64,000 nucleotides of DNA. Source: Adineta vaga (lineage: Eukaryota > Rotifera). This document shows positions 35,701-47,944 of this stretch, piece after piece (positions within the stretch are counted from its first letter, which is position 1; every line of letters begins with the position of its first letter). The DNA lies in assembly GCA_021613535.1 (NCBI GenBank), contig CP075497.1:3658001-3722000 (forward strand). Reading direction: 5' to 3'. The notes beneath the pieces were generated by a model. The model had not been told where the DNA came from. It did no database searches and worked only from the letters and a program-made list of their open reading frames with translations. The position numbers and the translations under genes are program-made.

Positions 35701-37047
35701 TTTTTTCAACGATTTCTAACGTACATCCAACAGAAACTATGACAGAAGTAACAATATCTACAACGAATAAAATTCCAATGGAAACTACTAGTGAAAGTTC
35801 AATACCTACAACGAATAATGAAATTTCATCAGAAACTATACCTACAACGACAACGACAATTGAAGATGAAATGGAAACTACTGATGTTCAGTTACCATCT
35901 TCAAATGTTACTGAAACAGAAATAACTAATAATGTTTCAGCAAGTAGTTCAAAAGAAAGTGTATCAGCCATTGGAAATGAAGAAAATAATAAATCAAACT
36001 CGCCTGTTTCATGTAATAATTTTTCACCAACATTACCACCACTTGATGATGATCCTGTATTATTCGCGATTGAAAGTCCACAAGTTCCAATTGCTGATGT
36101 ATCTAATCCGAGTCAACAAGAATATCTTATTATTGTCCCATGTTCCGATGATGAAGATGATGAAGATGACGACGATATATCTATTAACAAAATAAATTCA
36201 TCGACATATGTTACCGAAAAGAAACCTGTTAACATAAAAGTTGATTTAGAAAAAAATGAAAAATCTCCTGTTTTATCTAATCCACTAATAACACGAGGTG
36301 AAATAAAATGTTTTTTCTTTATTCAATTATATTATTTTTCATTTAATCTGTTCAAAGTTCTTACGAATATCAATCGTTTGAATTCTGATCGTTTATCCAT
36401 ATCATCCTCATCATCATGTTCATCAATATCCGTAAGAAAAAAAAGTTCATTAAAACTTTCATCTATATTTCTTCGCACATTTTTTTCAGACATTTTTCCT
36501 TCATAATCAAAGTATTCAACCATCACTACAACTGACTGAATATTTGTTACCACAAAAGATTCTCAATAAAAAACAACGTCTACTGAATTCATCTAATCCA
36601 GTAATATTTTCTCGATTCAATATTTCTATTCCATTACTTGCTCATGAACCATTAATTGATCCACGTTTAATCTATCGTTTACAAGCGATAACAACAGACC
36701 TTCGTTGGTCAACTCCTTGTAATCAATGTTCAATTGAACCCATATCTTCAGATCGAAAATGTGTATCTGATCATACAGATCCACGTCGTGAATCATTAAA
36801 AAATGCGATCTTAAATAATGTCTATCAACGTTTGAAAACTCTCATACCGAATATATTCATAACGAATTCAAATGAGTTTCAAAAACATTTATTTGAACAA
36901 ACAATCTTTCAAACAAACTGTTCGTTACATCTCGAATATCTTTTACAAAAAATCAAACAAATCGATGATATGAATTTTTTTCAATTAATCAAAACGAATG
37001 AAGAATTTCATTTATCACCTCATCTCTTGCAACTCATTTTTAATTAA
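32791..37047 (+). CDS. Large uncharacterised protein, disordered middle
   Basis: Twelve exons (32791-32851, 32909-33081, 33645-33851, 33906-33983, 34040-34194, 34250-34398, 34459-34986, 35059-35211, 35264-35362, 35419-36297, 36358-36431, 36490-37047) join in phase to 1037 residues. Residues about 1-225 look folded (DPLPWKLTGMSLICDPS, LRSSSIRRLTGIYVCRSIDE, FSRETGCDLCGSIRHFL). The middle (about 230-850) is Ser/Thr/Glu/Asp-rich, with SSSSDST, TTTTTIEDEMETT and an acidic DDEDDEDDDD run, so probably disordered. The last about 185 residues are folded-looking (LLAHEPLIDPRLIYRL, LRWSTPCNQCSIEP, LFEQTIFQTNCSLHLEYLL). I recognise no family; no signal peptide or membrane segment. Intron 2 is 563 nt, the others under 70. 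Confidence 0.65.
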
Positions 37048-37179
37048 AACATATTCAATATAGCCTTTTTTGCTATGTACAAATACTTTAGTTATTTCTC
37101 GACAAAACATTACTTGCGCTTTTTCTTGCTATGTTTGCTTCGACAGTTAACCTGTATTATATACAATATAGATATACAT

Positions 37180-37215
<36 letters not shown>

Positions 37216-37573
37216 GAAAAGATTTTGTTATTGCCTTTTTCTTGTTTTCTCCTATTTTTTTGGTGTTATTTGTTCATGATATACTGAAAGTCTTTCCATT
37301 CTTTTGTTCTTTTTGTTTAGTTTAGTTATGAAGAAAACAGTACTGGTTAATAAAACATCATTTCTCAAGAAGAAAATATAACATTGTTTTCTTTTCAAAT
37401 AAAAATGAGATAATAATATTTTGACTATCGTATGGATATGATTCATTTCAAGAATTAACTTTTTTTCTTCTCTTTCTTAACTAGAAACTACAAACGTAAC
37501 TGATAACATTCCTTTCGAATTGGTTACGTATTTTTCTTTGTAATCTAATTTTTTTTTTCTGTAAAATTGACGA
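37048..37573. other. Intergenic before the GPCR pair
   Basis: Contains adjoining (CA)n and (TA)n runs at about 37178-37215. No gene seen. Confidence 0.5.
37178..37215. repeat. Compound (CA)n(TA)n microsatellite
   Basis: Alternating ACACAC followed directly by TATATA, about 38 nt. Confidence 0.9.
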
Positions 37574-38698
37574 ATGATGACATATGAATATATAAATACT
37601 TCACGTTTAATTCAAACAACTGTTAAACAAGCTCATCTTGAAGAAATTAGTCATTATATATATGCGATCGTTTATCCCGTCGTGTTTTTACTTGGAATTA
37701 TTGGTAATGTACTTTCATCATTACTTTTTTCCATAACAAAACTTAAGCGAACTTCTTGTGGAGTTTATTTTCTTCTTCTTGCAATTGCTGATTCAATTGC
37801 ATTGATTGGTGGTCTTCATCATTGTCTTACAATTGGTTTTAATATAAAAGTAGCTAATGCTTCCTATTGTCGGGCTCGAAATTTTCTTCTCTATACAGCT
37901 ATGGATATGGCATCATGGATGGTCGTTGCCATATCAGTTGATCGATTTTTAAAAATGAAATATCCGATTAAAGCACGAAAATATGCTACACAAAAATTAG
38001 CAATTATTATATCATGTATTATAACAATGATTTTTATTTTGAAAAATTTTCATTTAGCAACAGTTTTTATTGGAGATTTTAGTGATGATGCTGCTGATCA
38101 TTGTGATCCAAATCCAGATTATCCAAAATATATGATTTTCTTTAAAAATATATGGCCATGGATTGATGTTGCAACATTTGCATTATTTCCTTTCGTAATT
38201 GTTGCTGTATGTAATGCATTTATCATTCATGATCAATATAAACGACGTTTAAAACTTCGTAAACGTAATCTTGATCATTCATTAATCACATTACTATTAG
38301 TTAGTTCGATATCATTAATTATTTGTAATCTTCCCATAACAATTTTAGCAGCTGTTTATCCATATGTATCTTTATCTTATGATACAAATGATACTTATGA
38401 TGAAGTTGCATTTGCTTTTGATATTTTACGTTTACCATCATATGGTTCATTAGCATTGAATTTTTATTTATATTATTATAATTCGATTGTTTTTCGACAA
38501 CAAGCAGTATTTTTATTCAAACGCATGTTTTGTATTTCAATCGAAAGAAATGATGATATTGAAATGACGAATCGAACACCTACAGATTATAATCGATATG
38601 ACTCTCGATTATATTCAATCGAAGAATCTGATGAGTATCAACAAACGTCAATACCAACATTAAATGATAGTAATTTTATTTCGAATTATTATCACTAA
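37574..38698 (+). CDS. Class A (rhodopsin-like) GPCR, copy 1
   Basis: 374 residues, intronless. Seven hydrophobic segments. Class A landmarks: Asn45 in GIIGNVLSS (TM1), Asp73 in LLAIADS (TM2), Cys99 at the top of TM3 with Cys177 in the second loop, DRF (123-125) in place of DRY, Pro254 in CNLP (TM6), and LNFYLYYY (295-302) where NPxxY would be. An N-glycosylation site (NTS) lies near the N-terminus. Basic loop 3 (KRRLKLRKRNLDHS). The divergent DRF and missing NPxxY are typical of lineage-expanded invertebrate receptors; ligand unknown. The next gene is a close tandem paralogue, and shared blocks such as RLPSY and SLALNFYLYYY show recent duplication. Confidence 0.88.
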   Translation: MMTYEYINTSRLIQTTVKQAHLEEISHYIYAIVYPVVFLLGIIGNVLSSLLFSITKLKRTSCGVYFLLLAIADSIALIGGLHHCLTIGFNIKVANASYCRARNFLLYTAMDMASWMVVAISVDRFLKMKYPIKARKYATQKLAIIISCIITMIFILKNFHLATVFIGDFSDDAADHCDPNPDYPKYMIFFKNIWPWIDVATFALFPFVIVAVCNAFIIHDQYKRRLKLRKRNLDHSLITLLLVSSISLIICNLPITILAAVYPYVSLSYDTNDTYDEVAFAFDILRLPSYGSLALNFYLYYYNSIVFRQQAVFLFKRMFCISIERNDDIEMTNRTPTDYNRYDSRLYSIEESDEYQQTSIPTLNDSNFISNYYH

Positions 38699-39175
38699 GA
38701 TTAATAAATTGATAATATTTTTTTTGCAAAATGTATAGTTAAGTTTGCGAGATTGTAATAAATTATCAAAGTAAAAATAGAAATCATGTGACAGAAAAAC
38801 GTAGGTTTATGAAAGTATCCAAAATATCATCAGACTATGAGAATACATTAAAATAAGTCGGTACACAAAGCTTATAGTGTTGTAGAAAAGAATCATTGAA
38901 TACGTTTGCTTCAAGTTTATTCTAACACAGATCATTATGTTCTCGTCAAATCTTATTTGTTAATTCCAATGAAAGTGATTTAAATCATTTCACTATATTT
39001 CCATAAATGTATGTGTACGGTAATCGATCAAAATCTTATCACACACAAATGTATACTCTATTCTTAATCTATAATCGTGACACTCTTTTCCACCATTTGT
39101 TTCTATTCACATACATTTTACCTTTCTTTTAGTAAAAGATTGATTATCAATTATTCTATTTTTAAGAAACTAGAA
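38699..39175. other. Spacer between tandem GPCR copies
   Basis: AT-rich; nothing coding. A TTCTATTTTTAAGAAACTAG acceptor-like stretch ends just before the start of copy 2. Confidence 0.4.
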
Positions 39176-40201
39176 ATGAATATAACATACATTGATAATC
39201 AACAGCCACTTACTACACTTGCTTTATCTGTTCATAATGAATTTGAAGACATAATTCAATATCTCTATATGATTATCTATCCTATTATTTTTACTATTGG
39301 TCTAATTGGTAATTTACTTTCATCATTACTTTTCTCAATTACTGAATTGAATCAAACATCTTGTGGAATCTATTTTCTTCTTCTTTCTATTGCTGATTCA
39401 CTTGCATTAATCGGTGGTCTTCATCATTGTTTCACAATTGGTTATCATGTAATCGTACAACATGTTTGGTATTGTCGTGCACGAAATTTCATTTCCTATA
39501 CATCAATGGATATAGCTTCATGGATGATCGTTGCCATATCAGTTGATCGTTTTATGAAAGTTAAATTTCCTGTTAAATCACGTATTTATTGTACACAGAA
39601 ATTGTCTCTGATTGTTTCGTGTGTATTAACTTTTTTTCTTATCTTGAAAAATATTCATCTTTCAACAAAATTTATTGGAAATTTTTCTGCTGATGCTGTT
39701 GAACGTTGCGGTCCGAATCCTAAATATCCAACTTATATGTCATTTTTTCGAAATATATGGCCATGGATTGATTTAACAGTATTTGCACTTTTACCTTTTG
39801 TTATCGTTACTTCGTGCAATATTTTTATTATTTATAATCGATATAAAAGTGGTTTGAAATTTGGACGTCGTAATCTTGATCGTTCATTGATAAAATTTCT
39901 TCTTATCAGTTCATTTTCATTGATTATTTGTAATTTTCCTGTATCAATTACTATTGTTCTTTATCCATATCTTTCAAGTAATTATGGAAAAAATGAATCT
40001 TATGATGAAGTTGCATTTGCATTCGATATTTTACGTTTACCATCATATGCATCATTAGCATTGAACTTTTATTTATATTATTATTCATCGAGTTTATTTC
40101 GCAACATGCAATTCTTTTATTTAAACGTATATTTCATATTAAATCAAAACAAAATCAAGAACAAATGCCGGCAATTCGAAGACTTTGTCAAGGACAATTG
40201 A
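39176..40201 (+). CDS. Class A GPCR, copy 2, C-terminal frameshift
   Basis: As read, 341 residues from ATG 39176 (MNITYID; an in-frame ATG at 39077 lies before an acceptor-like site and gives a non-conserved extension). Closely similar to copy 1: GLIGNLLSSLLF (TM1), SIADSLALIGGLHHC (TM2), DRFMKVKFPVKSR, CNFP (TM6), and SLALNFYLYYY (TM7). After LFR (about 40102) the frame departs from copy 1: the listed frame gives NMQFFYLNVY..., while the +2 frame gives HAILLFKRIF matching copy 1 QAVFLFKRMF, and stays open to TAA at 40228-40230. One base appears to be missing at about 40100-40103. All seven membrane segments precede the shift, so the product could still fold with a different tail. Confidence 0.82.
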   Translation: MNITYIDNQQPLTTLALSVHNEFEDIIQYLYMIIYPIIFTIGLIGNLLSSLLFSITELNQTSCGIYFLLLSIADSLALIGGLHHCFTIGYHVIVQHVWYCRARNFISYTSMDIASWMIVAISVDRFMKVKFPVKSRIYCTQKLSLIVSCVLTFFLILKNIHLSTKFIGNFSADAVERCGPNPKYPTYMSFFRNIWPWIDLTVFALLPFVIVTSCNIFIIYNRYKSGLKFGRRNLDRSLIKFLLISSFSLIICNFPVSITIVLYPYLSSNYGKNESYDEVAFAFDILRLPSYASLALNFYLYYYSSSLFRNMQFFYLNVYFILNQNKIKNKCRQFEDFVKDN

Positions 40202-40230
40202 ATTCTGTTGAAGATTCGGATGAAAAATAA

Positions 40231-40581
40231 CTTTTTCTTTACAATAAATTTTCATCAAATGAGAAAACAAGTCGTATAATTTTAGTATTGTCTACTAGGT
40301 ACACTAAAAGAAAGAATATGTTTCTATATTTTTGTATATATATATTTCAATTCGACAGAATACGACCTCTATCGAACGTTTGTTATTATTTGTCAACAAT
40401 AAAAAACGAAAATAAATGATGAAGAGAGAGTTGAGACAACATTTTTTCTTCTTCTCATTTATCAACAGACCTTCTATTCTATTCTTTTTCTATTTCGAAA
40501 GGTAGTTGTTGGTCTATATTCTCAGTTATTTCTTGTTTCGCTTGAGTAAACATACGTCTGTTTTTCTTCTCCTTTTTAGAC
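40231..40581. other. Intergenic between GPCR 2 and ATP6AP2
   Basis: 3' flank of the receptor and 5' flank of ATP6AP2. A pyrimidine-rich tract ends in TTTTTAG at 40573-40579, directly before the ATP6AP2 start. No gene. Confidence 0.45.
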
Positions 40582-41766
40582 ATGAATTTTGTTCTGGCAA
40601 TTGCTCTTATTTCATCAGTAATCTGTATGTTTAATTTTGATTAATTTCATTATTTACGAAGTTTAGTTTTCATTTAGATTCAATTCATGCCGGTGAATGT
40701 CAAGTACATCATCTACCGGATTATTTATCATTAACATCGAATAAAAATGATGAATTAACAGTATCTGATTTTACGAATAATTTAGCAACACTTTTAGGTT
40801 TATCAACAGATCAGGTAAAATATATTTATGAAAGGACTTTTCTTTGTGATGAACATTTAAATAGTCTTCAAAATCATTCTTTTACTCAACAAATCCATTG
40901 GAAATTCCAAAGTCAACATGGTTGTTCCACATTGAAGGATTAGATCGATTATCTGATAATGGCGTTGCATTAATTGATGTAATTAAGAATTTTTTATAAT
41001 TTCGTTTTCAAATGAAATCTTTTAGGATAATGGATTTGATATCGATTCAATTTATTCAAAATTGCGAAATGTTGCGAATGGTGAAAGTTTAAATATGGGA
41101 TCTATTGTTATTGTAAGTATTAATTTATGTACATAGATCGAATTTCTATATTGAAATTATCTTTGAAGACATCATCTGCGGATATGAACAATTTTGAAGA
41201 TACACTCAAAAAACAAATTGCACAAATGGATAAAAATGTAAAAGAATTCGATAATAAGTCAATGTAAACTTTGTTTCTCTTTTCAACAGACTGCACTTAA
41301 ATATCTCGTCATTGTTTGTGATGATTGTCAGAAAGATAAATTACAAGAATATTTAAAAACTGCTGTCGATCAAGTAATATTTTTCTTTTGCGGAATGAAA
41401 TCAAGATTTATTGAAATATTGATTATCGTAGATTACTGTCAATGAACCACAAGCATTAACAATAACATTAGTAACCAAAGAAACTGCACGTGTTCGTCGC
41501 GCACGACAAGTTGAAGGAATTGTAAGTCATTATTATCTTTGTTGCTACATCATCATCATACAATGAAAACTTATCTTTAGAGTCGAAATGTTACAATTGC
41601 AACAATGTATTCAGATGAATATCCAACAATGTTTAATTTATTCTTTTGGACATCATTAGTCTTTGCATTAATTCTTATTAGTATTGTCTACGTATTTTTA
41701 ACATTAGATCCAGGATCGGATACAATCATTTATCGTATGACAACACCACGAGCAAAAGTTGATTAA
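40582..41766 (+). CDS. ATP6AP2: ATP6AP2 (prorenin receptor, V-ATPase accessory protein)
   Basis: Type I membrane protein required for V-ATPase assembly; it also acts in Wnt signalling in animals. Exons 40582-40624, 40678-40814, 40865-40978, 41026-41112, 41169-41237, 41290-41373, 41432-41521 and 41581-41766 give 269 residues, shorter than human (350). A signal peptide covers about residues 1-19. The C-terminus is decisive: DEYPTMFNLFFWTSLVF entering the membrane segment, then LTLDPGSDTIIYRMTTPRAKVD, matching the family ending DPGYDSIIYRMT...MD. A dibasic RVRRAR before the last exon matches the furin-type processing site of the family. The luminal part is poorly conserved, as usual. The ATG lies 2 nt after a TTTTTAG-like acceptor. 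Confidence 0.9.
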
Positions 41767-42051
41767 ACATATCTTCATTTCATGGCATTTTAATTCTCTT
41801 CGTTCTTTATTTATCTACCTAACTCTATAAATTTCGATGTGCACTTTAAACTATTTTTCTTTTCATTTAATTTGTCTCTACATATATATTTTTTTGTGTT
41901 CGTTCGTTTGTCTGGATGTTGTTCGGTCGGTTTTTTTTCTTCGTGATATTTGTTTGTTTGATTAGAGAACCATTGGGTCATTCCATACTTATTTACTTGA
42001 CTTATACGAACTAAAATCCTTTTATTTACATAAAAGAGAAAAACAAAACAA
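41767..42051. other. Convergent 3' region of ATP6AP2 and SKIC3
   Basis: 285 nt between stops. Nothing coding seen. Confidence 0.5.
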
Positions 42052-45000
42052 TCATAAAATAGCTTTTGGTAGAATTGATTGACCAAAAGATTGATCGAAA
42101 GATTGAATATATTCAGCAAATGAAATACGTAGATCGAGCAAAGCTAAATAGAATGAAAGAACAAATAGGATAATAGTTAACATAGTAAAACTATCTCTAT
42201 CTTTTAATGAATACTCGTGCTACGAATAATCTATTGATATTCTCTTTATAATTGTACTACTTGATGTGCCACGAATCTTTCTCTACTATTTTATATTTTG
42301 CTTCAGGCTCAATTACCTTTTAACTACTAGGTACGATACTCAATATAACAGTTAGATCTAATTTCTCATCAATGCAAGATGGTTAGGTAAAGATTCAGAT
42401 ACCACTCCACACCCACCAGTATTTCATAGTCATGGCTCGAGATGGCTAAATTTATCAATCTGAAAGCTTTTTTTCAAACTTACTTGGTCGATGCATAATC
42501 AACATTTGAAACAAATACAAGATACGTTCGTTATGTTCTGATGATATACGATGTAATGCTTTAGCAACAAGAATTGTCATCTTCTATAGGATAAATGACA
42601 ATTTATATTATACAGAAAAGATCAATTTGAACGAACGTCATCGATTGTTGAAAAATTTGACTGACAAATGCCTTCAATCATTTGTAATACGCCAGATTGA
42701 TTACCAGTTTGAAGACGTGCGATCAATGCCATGATCCATGTCCATGTTAACCATGGGTATTTATGAGCGGCATTCATACTATAACTATATACTTCGCGAA
42801 TTTTATTCTAAAATCACATGAGAAATAAAAATCAATCATTGATTATCGATAATTTACAGTGAGAAACATTGATAAACATGTTAATAAATGAATATTCATT
42901 GTATAATTTGCATCAGTTAGTTTGGGCATTTCTTTTAAAGCTGCTGATGATATTCGAGCATCTGATATCATCATTCCCATTGCACAAAGTGATGTTATCG
43001 CACTTGAGCAAACAGGTTTTGTTTTATAACTAAATAGATGTACTAATAAGAAACATAAATTTGATTATTAGAGAAAAGCACCTTTTAAACAGATGTTGAA
43101 CTGCAGCTTGTGGATCAATTTCACGTTGATAAAGTCCAAGAAAGGTTAATAAAATGGATCGATCTGTATCTGTGGTTGATGGATCTTCACTAATTCGTTT
43201 CAAAACTAGAAATTTCAATATATTTTCTTGAATCATCTCTAAATTCTTCAAACATACTTTCAATCGCATCTGTTTTTTTCTTCATTTTTCCATAAGCAAT
43301 TGATACCCATAGGATATCAAGCAATGTAATCTTTACACCTTGTAAGACAAATGCATCGATTTGAACATCACCAGCTCGACTGAAATGTAAAACAATATTT
43401 CATCATTATAATCTCTATTTTCATACCATTTGGCACGTGCATAATCATTTCGAATCATTTTCGATATTTCATCTTGTTGATTCATATTAATAAATGAACT
43501 AAAATGAAAATAATTATCAAATATTTAAATGAACTTCAACAAACTTACCGTTGATAAGCATGAGCAGCTTGAACAAAACGTCGATTAAATTCATGTAGAA
43601 TACCCAAACATTGTAAAGCATTTGCATCTTTTGGATTGCGTTCTAGAAAAATATTTTTGAAATGAATAAGTTTCAAGACTCAAAGATTACATACGAATAT
43701 ATTTTGTCAAGGCATCTGCTGCTCGTTGATTTCCATGTAAATAATCAATCGAATAACGATATATATCAATTGATTTATTCGAAGGTTTCGTAAGAAGATG
43801 AGCGATAACTTTGCCGTAACCATATAAGCCTTGAGACTAAAAAGAAAAACAAGATGGTTTTTTTTGCGATTGAAGTTAATCTATTCGTGAAGTTTTACAT
43901 GATTGGAAAGATCAACACAATGACGATAGAGATCAATACATTCATTGTAATCAATTTTTTCTGCGATAAGTGCCTGAAAGATGTTATTTTAATTGAAATA
44001 AATTTCGATATAAAATGATTCACTTGTCCTGTCCAAGCTAATGAATACATTGGATCTGTTTGTTGAGCATTAGAAAATGCTTTATTTGCTAATTCAATAT
44101 TTTCATGTTGATAATAGAGAAAACCAAGATTTGTATATGCAATAGCGGATCGTTGTAGTTGAATAGATTTGAAAAAACAATGTTGAGCAAAACCAGATTC
44201 CTTAATAACTAAAATATCAATTATTAAACTCAATAGTGATAGACAATAAAATTTCGAAATCAATGTCAACTGTATACTATAGATGATTCTATTACGATCT
44301 TCTATTTTCATTCTACCTGGATGTGCTGCAATAACTCCAAGTGAATTCCAAAGAAGATAATCATTTGGTTTTAATGAAAGTGCTACTTTCATATATTCGA
44401 ATGCTAATGTAAATAACTGTTGATCATTTGAACGATATCGAGCCTGAATATAAATGCATTGTGCAAGTGAAGACCAATACACGGGTGAACGTGATTTTAA
44501 TCGAATAGCTTGCATAAAACATCTATTTAAAAACACGAAATGAAATAAATGATCTTAGAAAATTGTTTTCTCTTTTTTACTTTTGTGCACGTTGAAGAAG
44601 ATCAATTTTATTTAAATGAATATAACCATTGACATCTTTTATTTTATTTCCATCTAATTTCTCTGATAATAATGGTAATTTTATATCAATTAAATCATCA
44701 TTAATTGAATGAAGAAGCATACATGCATCTCCATATTTTTTCCATAAACATCCATAAGTTGATTGTAAACATAGAGCATCATGAATAGCCTATGAAAAAG
44801 TTATAAACAGATAAGGATTAACTAAATTTCAATAGTTACAATGAGTGATTGTTGAACTTGTGTAACCGCAAGTTGATCGTTATATCGTCCGATTAATTGA
44901 ACTGCAAGATAATAATGAGCTTCACCTTTACCTGAAAGACAGAATATTATCAGTCGTTGAAAATATTGATTGAAGAATTCGCAAACCTTTTCTTGCTAAG

Positions 45001-47841
45001 ATATATTTTGGTGATTGATCAATAACTTTATCAAATAAAGTAATCGCTTCATTATAACGGCCAAGTAATGTCATAGTAAATCCTTGTCGAGTCAATGAAT
45101 AAAGTGTTTCAGATTCTAATGATCTCGCTTTATTATAACAGTTAAATGCTGTCTTCAAATTATTTGTATGGAAATGTGCATCACCTAATGCTGACCAACT
45201 CGCTCTAAATTATCAATGAATGATATAAACATATAAAAAAATCTATTAATTGCTTTACCCAGATGCACCTGGACGTCGAGAAACAATCTGTAATGATTTA
45301 ATAGCATTCTGTACATTATTCAATCGAAGAGATACTAGTCCAAGACGAAATTGTGCCCATGTTTTAGTATTATCAATAGATAAGATACGTTCCAAAACAT
45401 CCAATGCATCCGCCTAGCAATCGGAGATAAAAATCCGAAAATATCGAACATAAAAATTGATTTTGCTATTCTACTTACAATTTGTTCAGCTTGAAGGAGA
45501 TTATCAATATAATTGATTTGTACACTTTCAATATTTTCATTCAATTCAAACGCACGTTTGGAATATGCTAAAGCTTCTAGTAAAGATTGTTCAATTTCAT
45601 TATAGTATCGACTTAGACATGCATAACTTTCCCAAAGATATTCATCGAGTTCAATTGCCTAGAAAAACGAATTTCTCATAAATTTTCACAGAAAATAATT
45701 CGTCGATATTTACTTTTTCTAATGCATATTTACATTGATCTTTATCAAACATGTCATTAGAACGTTGAATGGCTAAATAAGCACGACCCACCGTTAACCA
45801 ACCTTGAACTGTTAATTCAAATAATTCTTCATTATTATTAGCTTCCTGCAATGCAGCTTGTATTCTAAAAGATTTCAAATTGAAAGAAATTATTTCAAAA
45901 AAAATCTTATTTTAAAGATGAAATACATTTTAAGAAGATCAATAGGATGATCTTCGATAAGAATTAATTGAAGACGACAAGATAATTCGTCTTTGGAATC
46001 TAATCGATCTTTCATTGTTTCATAACATGTTCTTGCTTCGAGTGGCTTATTGGAATTCAAATAAGCATTAAATTGACCATTTAGAGCTCGATCATGATAT
46101 TTATTTGGTGTATTTTGAATCTATTTAAAATCAAATTTTATGAACAAAATAAACGTGATCTGTTATTCATTTCTAGAAATAATACTTTATCAAATAATTG
46201 AATTGATTTTTCATATCGACCAAGATCATAAGTTATCATAGCTAAACATAGATCTACTAAAGATTCAACTGTTGATACTACATCTTTTACAATAAAATTT
46301 GTCAATTTTGTTCGTACTAAATGATTACATAAAGATAATTTTATTCGTACTACAAATGAACTTACCAATAGTTGTTATATCTGTTGTTTCTTTTATCAAA
46401 TGTAGATTAGCATAGCAAACCATTCTAAGTGTTAATACCAGATGCGAAGAATCTATTTGAAAATAAAAATTCTAATAATGATCCATCAGATTGTAACATA
46501 CCATCTTGTTCATCAGTATTCAAAAGAGATTCCAATGCTACTGAATATTTTCCATTTCGAATCGAAAAATATGCTTTACCACAAATTGATGGTATAGAAA
46601 CTCGATCATTTTCTCCTGATCGTACACGACTCATTGCATCTGTTAGTTTCCCGACCGATGCCAATGGATCATCTATTACAAAGATCAAATATAAAGAAAA
46701 ACATGAACGAAATTTCAGATTGATTCTTACATATTTGTGGTAGTAATGTTTCCAATACAATAATGATCAATGTATTCTGCGCAATGGTAGAATCAGGAAA
46801 TAGAGTAAGACATTCATTACAATAATCCGCAATGTCTGAACTTGAACGACCCATCTATCAAAAAGATTCGAAATACAATAAATTTCAACGATGTAACAAT
46901 TTTCATTTACTTGACAAATAGAACGAATATATTTTTCATAATACTTTAAACGTTCAGTATTATCTGCACTACTTTGTGAAAGCCAAAAATAAGTACTACT
47001 TACCTAAAATATATTTAAAAAGAAAAGAATATAAACTATTCTTTCTCGTTCTAAAAACTAACAAATTCATTTAAATTCGTTGCAATGGTTTTCACAGGTG
47101 AAAGTGTATCAATTAGTAATAATCGATAGATTCGTTCATCGTCTTGACTTATTTGTAAACGTTTGTCTTCGATAATATCTTTACAAAGTTGAGCTAATTG
47201 AATTCGATAAGGATTATTTTGTTCATTGGTCGTTATCGATGGAATGTCAATTTGTTTCTTCAAATATTCAATATATTTTTTTGCGTGATCAAAGAATTTG
47301 TTCGAATCACTGACAATCGAAAAGAAGAAAGTAAGCAAAGATATAGTAGTGTTTATAAACATACGTCGAATGAGTTAATGAGCATAATTTTCGATATGCA
47401 CTAGCAATATCACTTTCGCTAAGAAAACCTGGTGAACGTTCACCTAATTGTATAATACCCTATTAGATTAGATATATGAATTGAGTTTTAGAAGTTCAAA
47501 TTAGATGATACTTGATAGGCAAGTGATTGATTTTCATCAACTTCAATTGCTTTATTCAATGCATATTGAGCTTGATTAAATTGTTTTAATTCTTGTGCAG
47601 AAGCAGCGATCATTACCCATGCTATATAGCACGTTTTGTCCTTTTTAACAATAGCCTAGATTATCAAAATATGCAAATAGATTCACAATTACGTGCTTTT
47701 TTGTCAAAGACGGTATCTTACTTCACATAGTTTTAGCGCTCCACTATGATCTTTTTGATTAATCAAATCTCGTGCCTGTTTCAATTGTCCTTTTATTTCT
47801 TTTGCTAAAGCAGTTGCATCTCCGCTCGCTGCTGCTGCCAT
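42052..47841 (-). CDS. SKIC3: SKIC3/TTC37, TPR scaffold of the Ski complex
   Basis: Cytoplasmic SKI complex subunit that feeds mRNA to the exosome for 3'-5' decay. ATG at 47841; stop TGA at 42052-42054. More than 25 short exons. I checked junctions at both ends: 47841-47722, 47655-47512, 47459-47365, 47309-47063 at the start and 42143-42052 as the last exon, all in phase. TPR helices fill the length, e.g. ALKLCEAIVKKDKTCYIAWVMI, QAQYALNKAIEVDENQSLAYQ, EAITLFDKVIDQSPKYILARKG, FEYMKVALSLKPNDYLLWNSLGV, AIAYTNLGFLYYQHENIELANKAF. The N-terminus (ARDLINQKDHSGALKLCE) matches the SKIC3 start. Interior exon ends were not all resolved. Confidence 0.85.
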
Positions 47842-47944
47842 TTAAACTGATAGAAAAAAAATAATCTATAAAAAAAATAAATAATTCTATATTTATTGTG
47901 TTAACAAATCTATTATATAAGAGACACAAAAAAAGCAAAAACTG
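47842..47944 (-). promoter_or_regulatory. Operon-type gap: poly(A) signal then splice acceptor before SKIC3
   Basis: On the minus strand this 103-nt gap reads AATAAA (47892-47897) and then a pyrimidine tract TTTTTTTTCTATCAG ending a few bases before the SKIC3 ATG. That order (poly(A) signal, then acceptor) is what separates genes in trans-spliced operons. Confidence 0.45.

Noticed and set aside
39077-39175. N-terminal extension of GPCR copy 2
   Set aside because: Not conserved with copy 1; an acceptor-like CTAG lies just before the ATG at 39176.
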